The notes under the pieces: generated by a model
The model's database searches: none
What the model saw: the letters and a program-made list of their open reading frames with translations, nothing else
What the model was told of the DNA's origin: nothing
Made by a program: the position numbers and the translations under genes
Shown: piece after piece, positions 23,341 to 35,863 of the stretch
Numbering within the stretch: the stretch's first letter is position 1
Layout: every line of letters starts with the position of its first letter
From: Cynocephalus volans
Lineage: Eukaryota > Chordata > Mammalia > Dermoptera > Cynocephalidae
NCBI RefSeq assembly: GCF_027409185.1
Contig: NC_084472.1
Location: 86,506,427 to 86,570,426, forward strand
Length of the DNA: 64,000 bases
Direction: 5' to 3'

Positions 23341-24829
23341 TTTTCATATCTCAAATCTTTAGCTTCCTTTAAAATATTACCACATTTACATTTCAGACCT
23401 TTGTTGAGATGTTTTTCTTTGACTTATAATGTAAAGTTCTTCTACATAAAAAAAAGAGTCTTTTAAAAGATGTAAATTTTCTGAAACATTTTACATCTTT
23501 TGATAGATACTATTACTCTTAATGGAAGGGAAAGAAAAAATACACACCTTTAATTTCCTTTAGTAAAGTGATTTTTAATGAGAACAATGAAAAAGTGAAC
23601 CGTGATTCTAGGTGTGACTGGTGTTTTGACACAGGTTCCTGACTTGAAGTCATTTAATCATATGTTTTTTAATTCATTTGGGCCAGGGTTAAAATCCATT
23701 TAACCTTATTTTTAAGTAGTTATAAAGTGAAGGCAAACTTTTATTTTTCTTTACATTATAGCTGTTATTTTCCTTTATATGTTAAGAATTGTAAACTATA
23801 CAAAGTGAATTTACTTCAGAATAATTTAGCATGATCATTGCACCTCAATGGGTCTACCCAGTATATATATTTTTTACTCTCCTATGCATGTACATACCTA
23901 TGAGCCAGATAAAATATGTACCAGCTCATTTGCCAGATTCTTTGATTTGCTGTCAATAGGCTGAAGCAAAGATAAGGACATCTTCTATCTGTAATAGTCC
24001 ATTTGCAGATAAACACATAGACTTGTCCTTGGGAGACAACATTTGCTGCTTGCTGAGGGAAGTGATCCCTCCCTGCCTTTCAGTTTCCAGTTGCATTACT
24101 ATAAATTACAATAAACCATTGAAACTACCATACGTATGTTTTTCACTGCTCTATATTTTCCTCCTATTAGAGTTTAGACAACTCAAAGACAACAAAGGAT
24201 ACAATTCCTCATTCAACAATTCAATAAAGCATGTCTCTAGAATATATCTTAGAAATTGAAAAGATAACATCAGGAACTAAGTTTATTTTTATAAATTATT
24301 TCTTAAAATATATACAAAAATGGTTGAGTAATCCAAATACAATATTTAAATAGTGTCACTGAGACGACTACAACAACTCTTGTTTCAACAGCTCTTGTTT
24401 TCCTAAGCAGTACGACAAGCTCTATGGTTGGTGATACTTTTCCATATGAACAAAATTCATGTGGTCCCTTTGCCATGTCTGATGTGTATGACCCATTCTG
24501 CCAATAGTTGTAGTGTCCTCACCACTGTAAATGAACATTTCATTGGGGTAAGTTGAGAAAAACCACCAGATCTTGAAAGACAAATTTATTCTGCAGTATT
24601 TTCACTAGTATACTGATTTCCCAGTGTAGAAATGACCATTATTTTATTATAGAAATGAGAATAAACCATCATTTGAATTTCTCTGGTGGGAATATAAAAG
24701 AATACATTTAAAGGATTTGTTAAAGTTAACGAATGGAGAAGCATAGGTTATAACCCACATCTGTTGAGGCTGATAAATCAAATTGTGATTATTTCACTTT
24801 AACTTTTAATAATGCTAATATTAGCGATA

Positions 24830-25060
24830 ATAATGACAGCAAGCACACATAGAAATTTGCTTTTTAGTAAGGACTGTTGTAAGCATTTATATATACACTA
24901 ATTTAGTTATCAAGATAACCTTTAAGAGGCAGTATAGTTATTGTTCCTATTTCATATTTGAGAAAAAAACATGAGGCACAAATTAATCATCCAGCAGCAA
25001 GAAAGTTTTGGGAGGACCAGCTCTCACATCCAGGTCTCACTTTGTGCTTCTCTATTTTGG
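24830..25060 (+). mobile_element. MIR SINE
   Basis: Ordered weak matches: 'ggactgttgtaagcatttat', 'cactaatttagttatcaaga', 'ttgttcctatttcatatttg ag', 'catgaggcacaaattaa' and 'ctcacatccaggtctcac'. Confidence 0.6.
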
Positions 25061-25069
25061 AATCAATCT

Positions 25070-26125
25070 ACTTCTTGACTTACTATAATACAAAAATTTA
25101 GTGCTTAGTTATGATGTTCATGGATAGTAAAACTTGGAATATGTTTACATGTAAGGTTGCTGGTTGATTAATTACAGGTTATTAGCAACCCAATGAATAT
25201 ATATTAATTTGAATACCTATTGAATTTTCTGTGCTGTGATATAACCCTGGCCCTATATTCCAAGGTTCTAACCTTCTGAACACCCTTGTGGTCACTCTTA
25301 AGACACTTATTCTGATAAGCATAGTCCTCTGAAACTAATCCTGAATTTAGTCTATAACTCTTTCCAGGTAGTTCAGTTCTAGATCTGAGGTCTCCTTTTC
25401 TTTTCTGCAGGAAGAACACAAGTTTTAGATTGAGTCCCTACAAACAGCTGCTAGACAAGCAAACCGTTAATATAATTATGCACTCCAACTATATCTTTAC
25501 AATTTCCTTTTCCAGGTATGATTTATTAGTCCATGTCAACAATTAGGGAAAAAATGGATACACTACAGTAAAATCATATTTTTAAAAACAATGTAAAGCT
25601 ATGGAAGCAACAAGAATTAGAGGAAATAAAATTCCAAGAAGAAAAATCCTTTACTAGGTGAACTAAGAATTGATAGCTATTTTCTTTCTTAAGGATATTT
25701 ACAGATTCAAAGCATGGGCCAAGAATGGGGATTGACCTAGGAAAACAGAGACAAAGCAATGAGGCCTTGATGGTCCATTGGGTCAGTGTGATAAATAGGA
25801 ATCTAAAGAACCTGCAAACACAAAGACAGTTTTCTCCAGGAAACATTTACTGTGTTCTGGGATTAAATAGGAGGATGAGAGACTCTTCTGCAGTTTTTCA
25901 ATGATTAAAAAATAACATCCTGCTACAGGTAACCTACCACAAACCACACACCAGGCTCCCATCAAGAATGCAAAGATTTGAAGCTACATGGAATAGAAGG
26001 CTAAAGAGATCAATTCAAACCTCTGAAGGCATAACTTCATCTCTTATAGTCTTTCAGTGGACAAGGATCTGCCATATTCTCAATCAAAAACCCAGGATGC
26101 CACATCTGAGGAATGGACAGGAAGA
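25070..26125. other. No recognised element
   Basis: AT-rich. Open frames of 71 and 90 codons on the minus strand have no recognisable domain. Confidence 0.5.
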
Positions 26126-26129
26126 AGAT

Positions 26130-26470
26130 GTGGACTTAGGTGAACAAAATCTTCAACTCAGGCCAAACCAGGCTCAGTCCTTGAGATTTATATGTTTAAG
26201 TTCTTTATGTCTGACAGGAAAAAGCATAACCCCCTCTGGGGGGAAAACAACACAACCTGGACCAATAATCAAGATTTAAAAAAATAAAAGCAGACTGACA
26301 GATTATCCAGATATTAGAGTTAGCAGGCAAGGAGATTAATTCTTATCGATATGTTAACAAAATAATACAAAAGATGGGAAGATAGATGAAATGATGAGTT
26401 TCAGGAGATAATTGGAATCTATTAAAAAAATGAACATTTGTCCGTAATGAGAAACATATTATCTACAGTG
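26130..26470 (+). mobile_element. Old L1 (L1M) 5'-region fragment
   Basis: 'aaaagcagactgacagatta' 'tccagatattagagttagca' 'ggcaaggagattaattctta' followed by 'tatgttaacaaaataataca' matches the start region of old L1M elements. The 103-codon frame at 25968-26279 lies just upstream and partly overlaps it; I see no gene in it. Confidence 0.6.
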
Positions 26471-26559
26471 AGATTTCTTGAAATCTCTGAACCTTAATAA
26501 CTGGTTGGTGGGATATTGGAGAGACTGAGAAATGGGGAGAAAGGGAATTAAAGTCTATG

Positions 26560-26690
26560 AAACACCCAACATGTGCTGGACATATGCTAAGTACTTCACA
26601 TATATTATATTTCTTAATGCTTCTATGAAGTAGTTATTGTTGTTCCTACATTACAGATCAGACCTTTACATAAAGTGTTCAATATAACAA
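26560..26690 (+). mobile_element. MIR remnant
   Basis: 'caacatgtgctggacatatg ctaagtacttcacatatatt' and 'ttcttaatgcttctatgaag tag' are MIR core matches. Confidence 0.65.
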
Positions 26691-26883
26691 AGGAAGGGAG
26701 CATGCAAACCCCAATTGGCTCATTGTCATTGTATACTCAGCCTCCTAACATTGGGCAAAGTTGTAAATGAACACACACCACCCAAAGCTCATAACTTCAT
26801 GAGCTTGTAATACCAAATCCTAGGAGCTACCCAAAAGCTCCTCGGTACACATAGCTAAACTAGTATCTTCATCACCCAGAGAT

Positions 26884-26927
26884 TTTAGCATGCCTCTTAA
26901 GAGTGTTTAGCATGCCTCTCAAGAGTG
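26884..26927. repeat. 22-bp tandem duplication
   Basis: The unit beginning tttagcatgcctct is present twice in tandem (26884-26905 and 26906-26927) with a single t/c difference. Confidence 0.95.
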
Positions 26928-27434
26928 TTTAATCAGGCGTGGAAAACAACCAATTTTGCTTTCTGTTTTTACTTTTTAATGCTTATTATGGTGAGTTAAA
27001 TCATGAAGTGTAAAGTATAAGCCAGATGATTAGAAACACTCCAGGAGTTAAAGACTATAAATCTTATTTTTAAGGACTTCCTGTGTAGTACCAGCTCTGA
27101 TATTGATGGGGGTTTTGTACACACGCCTGATCTTGGAGTTACTGAAAAATAACACTAGAAACTGCATTCCCAGGAACAATGGAATCCCTGGTGAAGTGTT
27201 TCCTCCCTGAAGAATAGTAAAATGTCAAACAGACAAAAGTAGGAAAAATTATGTCTCCAGACAGCTGCCTTGCAGGGTAACTTCAGAAGGCACTGTTTTG
27301 TACTGTACACAAAGTCTGCTATCCATCAACTATTCTACAAAAATACCATCTTGATAAAGAAAAAAGATCTTAGTTATTCAGTGATCTTTTCTATTCAGAA
27401 TAACTGATGACAATAATTAAAGAAAACCCCCTCA

Positions 27435-27650
27435 TTTTTAGCACCTGTAAAGTGGGCACTTTACATACACATCTCTTATTTAATCCTATTCCTATTCTCA
27501 TTTTAGATTTGAAAAAAACAGGTTTATAAACAGAATTTTAAAAGTTCTCTAAAACACCCAGACATTAAGTAGAAAGTCTGGATATAAACCTAATTTTATG
27601 TGAGGCCAAAACCCTTCTTTTTTCACTATGGTAGGCTGCCTTGGCAATTA
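27435..27650 (+). mobile_element. MIR remnant
   Basis: 'gggcactttacatacacatc tcttatttaatcct' and 'attttagatttgaaaaaaac' are MIR blocks. The last third is degraded. Confidence 0.5.
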
Positions 27651-27654
27651 CAGC

Positions 27655-30600
27655 ACATAATTATGATGATAATGCCTTGTTTACTTCCACCTTTCTACAA
27701 GTGCTGAAATGCTGTGCAAAAGCATGCAACTGATTTCTCCCTACACCATGAGATTAGTATACTTGTGCTTATACTCACAGGCAGCCATATACACATACGG
27801 CGCTGCAATCAGACCTGTACCCTAAGACTCTCATTGAAAAAATACTTCTTACTCTTGAGCAGATTTCCAAAATTGAATGGAAAGAGCAGGAGTCCAAAAA
27901 CCAGGTTGCCCTTTAACCTTGTTTCCTATTTGATTCTTTTGGCTGTGTGCCTGTATATTTTTTTCATGCAGAAATTTCTCTGAAATAGCATTTCTACAAC
28001 ATCTACTACATCTCCCATCCTCTACTCCCATGTGCAAAATAACATCAATACACACTGCTCTACCTGCCTATAGAAGAAGCACATTTGTTTCATAGAACAT
28101 ATACAAAACTGAGAAAAATATAAACTACCCACTTTTCTTTGATTCAAAAAAGAATCACTGAAACATTTTTTGGCATTTGCTTCATCTTTATGTCTGTCTA
28201 TCTCATCTTTATCTCCATTTGGTGAGCTTTGCTTTCTCTTGTTTTTAACATATTCATTCACTCTGTGTGTATTATTTTATGTATATTGTTTTGGTTGTTG
28301 AACTACAACCTGATATTTTTCTTTATTCTGTTCATGGAAGATTAAAAAACAGACAATGTTTCTCTAAGAGTTCTGGAAATCAGGTGCCAATTCTATTGGG
28401 TACAAGGCTCTCCCCAAAAGATTGAGGGATATGAGTTCTCACAAAATCTGATTTGGTTCGCACATTGTGAAGTTTTGGTTTTAGCTCACAATTGAAGAGA
28501 CCCTATAGTCATGCGGAGTGAGACCAATCTAGATGGAGAGAAATCAGGAATGCTGTAATTTAGAAGGATGAGAAGAGACATATCTGGAACAGTATATAAA
28601 AAGGGAAGGGCAAATACTCCTTTTTAGTTAACTTACATTGAATTGTAATAATTTCGTACCTGTGAAGAGCATTCAATAATTGGTAGGTATGAGTAAGTAT
28701 GCTTGGCCTTAGCAAAGATGTTCTACCTTGAGTTGGGAGCTACAGGTGATGTAGAGTCATGCCAGTGAGCAATAAATAAGGATCTCATAGTTGACTATTT
28801 CTCATTTATCTTGCTTTTCAATAAGTACTCTATAGTAGTGTACTCCCAAACTTCTAGCCTGGCACAAATCTAGAACATTCAAAGAAAGGAGAAAAGGAAG
28901 ATGAACCCATCAGACTTTTTCCATTATAAATATTGCATGTATGGGCTCAACCACAATTCCCAACCACTATTACATGGTGTATATTATTATTCATGGGCAT
29001 CCATATGCATGTATGAACTGTTGTATTTCTTATTTCATTATACTTAAAATGCCATCTACTAATGTGTTTCCTTATAAAAATTGGAAAGCTAAGATCTTTG
29101 GAGAATAAGCCTTGTTACTGAAAACAAAGTAATTTGGGGAAAATATTTTAGGAATATTTCATGATGGAAATCTATTATTCTTCATGGTTCTTTAAGAGTA
29201 GATGCAAATCTCCTAATGCAAACTATTGAAGAGAAAAAATTTTATCATGGCAAGCTAATTTACGTCATGATTAATAAGAATGTTGAGTTTTAATCTAATT
29301 TTTAATTTAACATGTTAACCTATTAGTATAAAGCTAATGATAGCTTGTCTAAAAGTGAATATTTGGTTCCTGAATTTTCAGTATTTTTCTAGTTAGTTTA
29401 ATTTTTTCACCTTTTCTAAAGTTGCATTTTTTTTTTTTTTTTACTGAAATTTGAATCTTATGAGTCTTAGTCCCTACAGAATTCATTAACTCTATATCTA
29501 GAGTAAAAGAGGGTCAATTTAGCTGTAGCAGTGTTAGGTGATTCTCATTTTGACCACAAATGTCTCTAATCAACACCTGCAGTCTGTGTGTGCATGAGTT
29601 AGTTTACTCTGCACGCTGCCAGGGAGGGTAAACCTAACGATGCTTCTGATAGACTAAACATTTGCAAATAAGCCCTCCAGTGCCTACGTTATCCATGCAG
29701 TATAAAGCAGGTAGGGCTGGTTTGAAGTACTTTACCTTTCCTTACTTATTGTGACAAATATGTTAGGTTGGTATTATTTAAACACACCAGCAGCCCACAC
29801 ATCTGTTATTTAAGACGCTACCTATTTATATCATTGAGAGAAAAGGTGGCAGAATAGCACAATGTAAATCATCTGACATTTTTCTATGCATTTTCAACTG
29901 TCTTGTATTTACGTAATATGAATGGTATTCTCCATTAGTTTGAAGAATTTTATAAATTGCTTGTTAAAAAATGGATTTTGTTTTTTGAATTGGTATTTTA
30001 AAATAATAATAATATAGCAATAGTTTTTTTCATACCATGAATGAATAATGCATATTCATAGCCCTGGATAATACATTTAAGAATCAGTGTTAGATAACAC
30101 ACACTGGCTTAAATTATTAAAAATATAAGAGTGTTCTACTATGAAAATACAAGATATTACATATAATTTGTTCTGAAAAATAAGTTCCAAAGTGTTAATA
30201 TTTAACTCTGAAATTTGGTATACAGTATATAATGACACAAATGTGTGTGTATTCAGTTTCAAATACAGAGCAAATGCCTAATTGTTTTACCACTGAAGTG
30301 AGCACTGTATTTTTTTTCAATAGTAAAGGGCAGAGTTCAAAATATAATTTTCCTGGCTATCACTAGCATTTTTGTTTTCTTCCCAGTGATTGGAATCAGC
30401 TCTCCATGGAGCACTTGGAGTTGTGTCTGCTTTATGCAGACTGGGCTGCAGCAAGCTCAAAGACCAAGTTTCCTAGAGTCAGCAACTGATGAGCAAAAAC
30501 AACCTATCTAAGCTTTAGATTCTAAATCCAAAATCGAAAATTCACTGTTTTATAGTAATTAATAGAGAAGCAATATTATTTGGTTGGAGTTAAAGTTTTT

Positions 30601-31435
30601 CAGTGAACCAGAAATTTTCCCCAGGATCTAAAGATAAAGGGAGATATTTTTGCACTGGAAGGTCAAATAAAGCTGTCTTTGCTAATGAAAGAAATCCTGA
30701 TATCTATGATTTATTACTAGACCCTCCTTATCACCCTCCTTATTGCTTACTGGAATTGGGGCACTTTTCAAAGTTAGGATTCAGGGCTTTTCAAACGTAG
30801 GATTCAGGGTTGCTCTACCATGTGGTATTCATGGAATAACTAACACTTTAGAGTCCTCACTTAGAGAAGGGAGAGGGGATGCAGACATTCTTGTGCCAAG
30901 TTCTTATCAGATGGAATGGTTATGTACTCTGTGATCTCCACATGCAGGCTGCCAGGCCAGTGTCTTAGGAATTTTGCTTATGCTGCCATATACTTTCTCC
31001 CGCCACCTTCTTTACCCATCATGCTGGTGACTGGGTCTTAACTATATCTAAACCCAAACATAAAATTAAACTTGCTAGCAAACTTAGTTCAAGATTATAG
31101 AAAAAAAATCAATTATTGTTGAGGACACATAAGAAAAACAGTGAAAAGTGTATACTTGTATACATTCAGAATGGGTCACAAAATTCCCATTTCGGTTAAC
31201 TTAGAACAAGCTGCATACATAACAAGAGCATTGAACATATAGTTATTAGAGGAATGGCTCTAGCATTCTGGAAACCAGAGGCAGTGGGGGATTATTGGTC
31301 AAGCTTCCATCCAATCCAGGTACGTGCATTGTTTACCTGTTTACATTTGCAGGACTCTTCCAAGACTGGCTCGAATTTTCCAAGAGAAAGATCTCATGAT
31401 GTTTCTCTTTTAAAACTCAGCATCCCTCAACCTTA
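27655..31435. other. About 3.8 kb without a recognised transposon
   Basis: AT-rich. A T-run of about 17 lies at 29426-29442. The block 29540-29880 is repeat-poor with higher GC and could be conserved non-coding sequence. Short open frames (61-89 codons) have no recognisable similarity. Confidence 0.45.
30764..30809. repeat. 23-bp tandem duplication
   Basis: The unit cttttcaaagttaggattca plus ggg occurs at 30764-30786 and again at 30787-30809 with two changes (gt/cg in the middle). Confidence 0.95.
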
Positions 31436-31439
31436 ACTG

Positions 31440-31645
31440 TTTCTGGCCCCCTCTCTGCAGTGTGGATACCCTTCCCATCATAAACTGTACACATTCCTGT
31501 AGTGAGCCTTTATGTTACAATTATGCTTTGAGTCTCTATTTCCAATGCTACCCTCCTCATGGGCACAGGGGTTTGTCCTTGTGTCCCCAAAGCCTAGCAC
31601 AGTGTCTTGCCTATAGCAGGCACTCAGGAATGGGTGTTGCGTGAG
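31440..31645 (+). mobile_element. L2 LINE 3' end
   Basis: The best L2 end in this window: 'cctcatgggcacaggggttt gtccttgtgtccccaaagcc tagcacagtgtcttgcctat agcaggcactcaggaatg' follows the L2 consensus to its end. Confidence 0.75.
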
Positions 31646-31649
31646 TGAA

Positions 31650-32830
31650 TTCTAGTCTTGGTGTCCTTTACTCTCGAAATCTCAGATGTGGCCACACTGG
31701 AAGCTCTCCTTCTGGTTGCTTACTCAGATAGGTATCATCACCTGTTTCCTTTCAACAAGTGGTTTTGCCCAGCCCTGACCATTCATGCCCAACATACACC
31801 TGTAGAGAGATAGGGACTTGAAATTTTAATGGCCATTCTTTTTTTCTACCTTTTCACTGCCAAATTAATGAATATTATTGTTTTTGTGGTTTTTAGCTAC
31901 TCAGTGATTCTCTATATTTTTCATCCTCTAATATCCCCATCCACATCCCCAAAGCCTTCTTTAATTTTTTTTAAAATTTTTTTTTGGGGGGTAACAACAA
32001 CACGAAGTAGCTAGGGTTTCTTATGCTTCTTTATATTGATAAGATTATTTTCACCTTTCCTGTTTCCACAGGAAAGGCCACGAGGATAGCTGAGCACATC
32101 AGGGAAACTTTTTCCAATGAGAAAAATCTCACCACTCTGTCATCTATAGATCTCATATTACACAATTGTAGGGCATAAAGATTATATTTTTCTTCAGTTA
32201 TTTTTAAGTAGTATTTAGAATCTGTCCCAGAGTAGAGTCATTGACTTAAAAAAAAATCTAAAGATACAGAAAACTAGAAGAATCAGCAGGAAGTCATCGA
32301 CATGATGTGGAATACACCAAGGCAAATGTGCATTCCCTCGAATCCACTTTCTCTGGCAGGTCTCACTCCTAGAGGGATCTGGACTGTCCTGAAGAGACGA
32401 TAGGTTAGTGGGGGAAGCAAAGCAGTCCTAGGAGGCCCTGAGCTCTTGAGGAGGTTTCAGTCTGATAATGACCGATCTTCTCTGAGTCTATAAAAAATGA
32501 CTTGGTTTTCCAAGGGGAACTTGGACTTCACTCAACCTTTCTAGAAGTTAAGTGGAAATTAAAGCACCTTTTGACAATACTACTCATTTCACTTTGCTTA
32601 GTTCAGTGCTCCTAGAGCAGTTGGTTCTGGGCAGAAAAGCCATAGCCAGAGTTTCAGAAGCTATTTGTTGAAGTTTTGCCATGGGAATAGTTAACTTTCT
32701 GAACATAGGACAATATACCTATTCCCCTTTAATGGGCATTTTGAGTTATTTCAACCATTTTTTACTAAAAACAGTATAGTTATGTTTTTATATTGTCTAC
32801 CAGAACACATGTGCCAGAGTTTGTCTGGAA
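31650..32830. other. No recognised element; short hairpin
   Basis: T-rich patch near 31960-31990. A perfect 9-bp inverted repeat is at 32054-32077 (cctttcctg / caggaaagg, 6-base spacer). No repeat family recognised. Confidence 0.5.
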
Positions 32831-32831
32831 T

Positions 32832-33485
32832 GTTATTTTTCAAACTGTAACCTGTGATCCAGTAGTGGGTGGTGAAGTCAGTTTACTGAGTTACAAGAAG
32901 TATTTTTTAAAAATAATTTTGATTTGAATAGAAAATAGAGTTTATAATGCATAATAAGAATAAGTATCATTTTCTCTTTTTAATTTATTTTTCTTAATTG
33001 ACCTATGATAATTGTATATATTTATGGAGTACAATATGATACTTGAGTGCATTCATCCGTGTGCAATGAAATAGAGAATGGAATAGTGGTTACCAGAGGC
33101 AGGGAAAGGGAGGCGGGTGAGAGGCACAGGGAAAGGTTGGTAGACTAGTGCAAATTTACAAAGTTACCTTTAGGAAGAATAGGTTCTGGTGCTCTAGAGT
33201 GACATTAGCTCGTAGTATTGTGTGTGTATTTCAAGATAGCCAGAAAAGAGAATCTTGAATGTTATAACCACAAAGAAATGATAAATTTTCAGGGGATAGA
33301 TCTGCTAACTATTTTGATTGTACCACTATATAATATATACGTTTTGAAACAACAAACTGTACTCCATAAACATGTGCCATAAAAAAAATTAAAGTAAAAG
33401 TAAACAAAAAGTATCATTTTCTAAATCTTTTGTGTGTTTTATATGTATAGTGCACATTTTTTTTTGTGGATCGTGATAAATATAA
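32832..33485. mobile_element. Old hAT-like MITE interrupted by an L1 insertion
   Basis: The left half (32832-32975: aactgtaacctgtgatccag, gtgggtggtgaagtcagttt) and the right half (33423-33485: gtggatcgtgataaat) resemble the two ends of a eutherian MER element with 'gtgggtcgtgaa' blocks. The halves are separated by 32976-33408. The family name is not certain. Confidence 0.5.
32962..33422. mobile_element. Two L1 3' ends in opposite orientation within one target duplication
   Basis: aagtatcattttct is present exactly at 32962-32975 and 33409-33422. Between them, 32976 to about 33072 reads as an L1 3' end on the minus strand (starting T-rich, then attgtatatatttatggagt). About 33073-33408 reads as an L1MA-like 3' end on the plus strand (aatagtggttaccagaggca ... 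tgtactccataaacatg) ending in an A-rich tail. Both segments contain the same terminal part of L1, so this is not a plain 5' inversion. Confidence 0.8.
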
Positions 33486-33489
33486 ATGA

Positions 33490-34990
33490 AACAGAGCAAT
33501 GTAGGTAAATTCCTAACATGGAATTACTGAGTCATAGGATGTGAGCATAGAAAGTTTCCAATATAATACCAATCGTTTTCCAAATTTGTTTTCAGAAAAT
33601 TAACATTTCCACGAGTGGTTGACAAGTTTCAGCAGCAGTTATTATGGCACACTTGTAAATTTTTCCTAATGTGATGAATGCGAAATGGCATGCCATTGCA
33701 GTTTTAACATTCATGCCTTGATCACAAATGACATTCACCTAATATTTAAGGCCATTGGGTTTCCTCTTTCAAGAAGTGCCTCTTCATGTCTTCTCCCCAT
33801 TTTTCTCTTTGGGCTGTTTCTATTTTTGTTTATAAATTATGTGTGCACATATATGCATACATATATGTGTGTGTCTGTGTTTTGTGGTTACATGTTTAAA
33901 AATTAAAATATCTTTTCCCAAACTATAAGTTTTTCACTTCATCTCTGTGATCCTTTGGTTAACAGAGTTGTTAATTTTCATGTAGTCAAACTAATCATTC
34001 CTTTCCTTTAGTGAAGGAAGAATTGTGCTGAAGAATTCTTTCCTTACCCTAAGTAATAAAGCTATCATTGCGTTATTTTCTCTATTTTTCTTTGAATTTT
34101 TGCCATTCAGATTTAAGTCTTCAGTTCATCTGAAATTGATTGTGGTGTGTGGTGTGAGGTAAGAATCCAGTTTCACTTTTTTCATAGAGGTAGTCAATTA
34201 TTCAAGCATCTTTTATGAAACAATCCACTGATTTGTAATCCATAAACTAGCACCACTCTGTATACGTCAGTGTGTTTTTGGACTTTTGATTCTGTTCTAG
34301 TTCATCAGTTTTTGAACTTTTATCAAATCACCTTAATTATCACAGCTTTCCCAGTTTTGAATAGTCTTGATAGTTGATGGATACTTTTTTCTTCAAAATG
34401 TCTTGGCTATTTTTGGACCTTTGCTCTTACATATAAATTTTAAAAGCAGCTCACCAAGTTCTAAAAGAGACCTTCGAGATTTTTATCAAATATATCTCTA
34501 AATACTGTATATATTTTTGCTGTTTTAAATGTTATCATTTTATAAATTATATCATCTGTTTGCTGCTGGCCTATAGGAATATACTTGACTTTTATGTTTG
34601 GATTTACTCTTACACCCAGCTGCTTTATACCCTCTAATCCATTTTCATATTTGTCCAACAGATATTTAGGTTTCATAGGGTAGCAATTATTTTATCTGCA
34701 AACTGAATATTTCTTTCTTTCTAATCCTTATGCTTATTTTTGTTACTTGACATTGCTTTGAGTAAGATATTCAGTGTAAGCAACTTTTTCTTAGTCCTGA
34801 CTTTCATGGAAATGACACATTTAAATATTTTATAATTAAATATTATGTTTGCTATAGGATTTCTGTAGATATCCTTTATCAGCTAAAGCAGGTATTCTTC
34901 AACTCAGAGTTTTTTAGGCAAATTTAATCATGAATAGATATTCTATCTTAATGAATATATTTTTGAATTTGGTGACATAATTTATATAAT
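33490..34990 (-). mobile_element. Old L1 (L1M) 3'UTR and ORF2 fragment
   Basis: On the minus strand: the 3'UTR-type stretch (33490-33900, 'cccatttttctctttgggct'), then ORF2 decay ('agtcttcagttcatctgaaa ttgatt', 'cacagctttcccagttttga', 'cttggctatttttggac'), reaching the reverse-transcriptase part ('tgctataggatttctgtaga'). Many stops and indels; no intact frame. Confidence 0.8.
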
Positions 34991-35052
34991 GAATCTTCTA
35001 CTAGATCCTCTTGGATCTGGGTCCTCCTCTCTGGTCAGACGGACCCAGATTC

Positions 35053-35420
35053 TTTTTTTTTTTTTTTATTGAATCATAATTGATTATACGTAATTTAGGG
35101 ATTCGATGTTTACATATGTTGATCAAATCAATATTACTAGTATATATATTGTTACAAATTGTACTTATTCTTTATGCCCCTTGTCTAATCTTTCCCTATC
35201 CCCCTCTCCCTCCACCCCCCACCTCTGATAATCCTAAATTTCTTCTCTCCTGAAAGAGTAATGGTTACTTTTGATTTGTTGCCCAGATGATCTGTCCAAT
35301 GCTGAGAAGTGTGTCAGGTCCCCCAATATTATCATAGAGTAAATGCTTCTTCTGTCACTCTGGAATGGGCTTTGTTGAGAGAGACATCCTCTGCTTTTCT
35401 TTGGTCTCGAGTATATCTAT
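35053..35420 (-). mobile_element. L1 3' end with poly(T), antisense
   Basis: A T15 run (35053-35067) is followed by 'attgaatcataattgattat', 'acatatgttgatcaaatcaa' and 'aatcctaaatttcttctctc', an L1 3'UTR unlike the human L1PA type. From about 35280, 'gatgatctgtccaatgctga' resembles antisense ORF2, which would imply an internal deletion. The extent of the right end is uncertain and no target duplication was found. Confidence 0.65.
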
Positions 35421-35863
35421 TTTAAAAGGGAACGTTTAGAGTATTACTAATTCTATTCTAAATTTCCCTTCATAGGAATTTTCATTTTCTGTATTGTGGC
35501 ACAGAGACAATTGGGGTTGTTTGTCAGTTTGTTTCAAATCCTATTTGTTCATCTACCCAAACTTCCAATCCTCAGTTTGAGAATATGGTTCTATCACTTG
35601 CTGGTGTCAAGAGGAGGTTGCGGACTGTCTACCAGTAGAAACGGTATGAGAATAGCATTGCAGAACACTAAGGGACACTGAAGAAAGTATCACCTCCTTT
35701 GTACACACAATGCACATTGGATTTATCTAGCTTTCCCCAAGAAGGAAGGATATCCTATAATTGACATTAGCAATTATTTCCACTTTATAACAATCTCTTC
35801 ACATTTCTAATCTAAACATTTTTTTCCTACAGATAGGCTTATATTTTTGGTGTACAATATAAG

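Larger units (their letters stand above)
21860..24825. other. About 3 kb without a clear transposon; one repeat-poor block
   Basis: 22010-22290 is a repeat-poor block with more GC than its surroundings. It has E-box-like cagctg and caggtg motifs and a CTCF-like ccaccagatgga at 22249-22260. A C-rich (CCA/CCG)n tract is at 22626-22658. The rest is AT-rich and unclassified. Confidence 0.4.

Noticed and set aside
25968..26279. 103-codon plus-strand frame as a coding gene
   Set aside because: It runs into an L1M 5'-region fragment and shows no recognisable domain.
29763..29790. ttaggttggt as a MADE1 mariner MITE end
   Set aside because: The following bases do not match the MADE1 terminus and no inverted partner is present.
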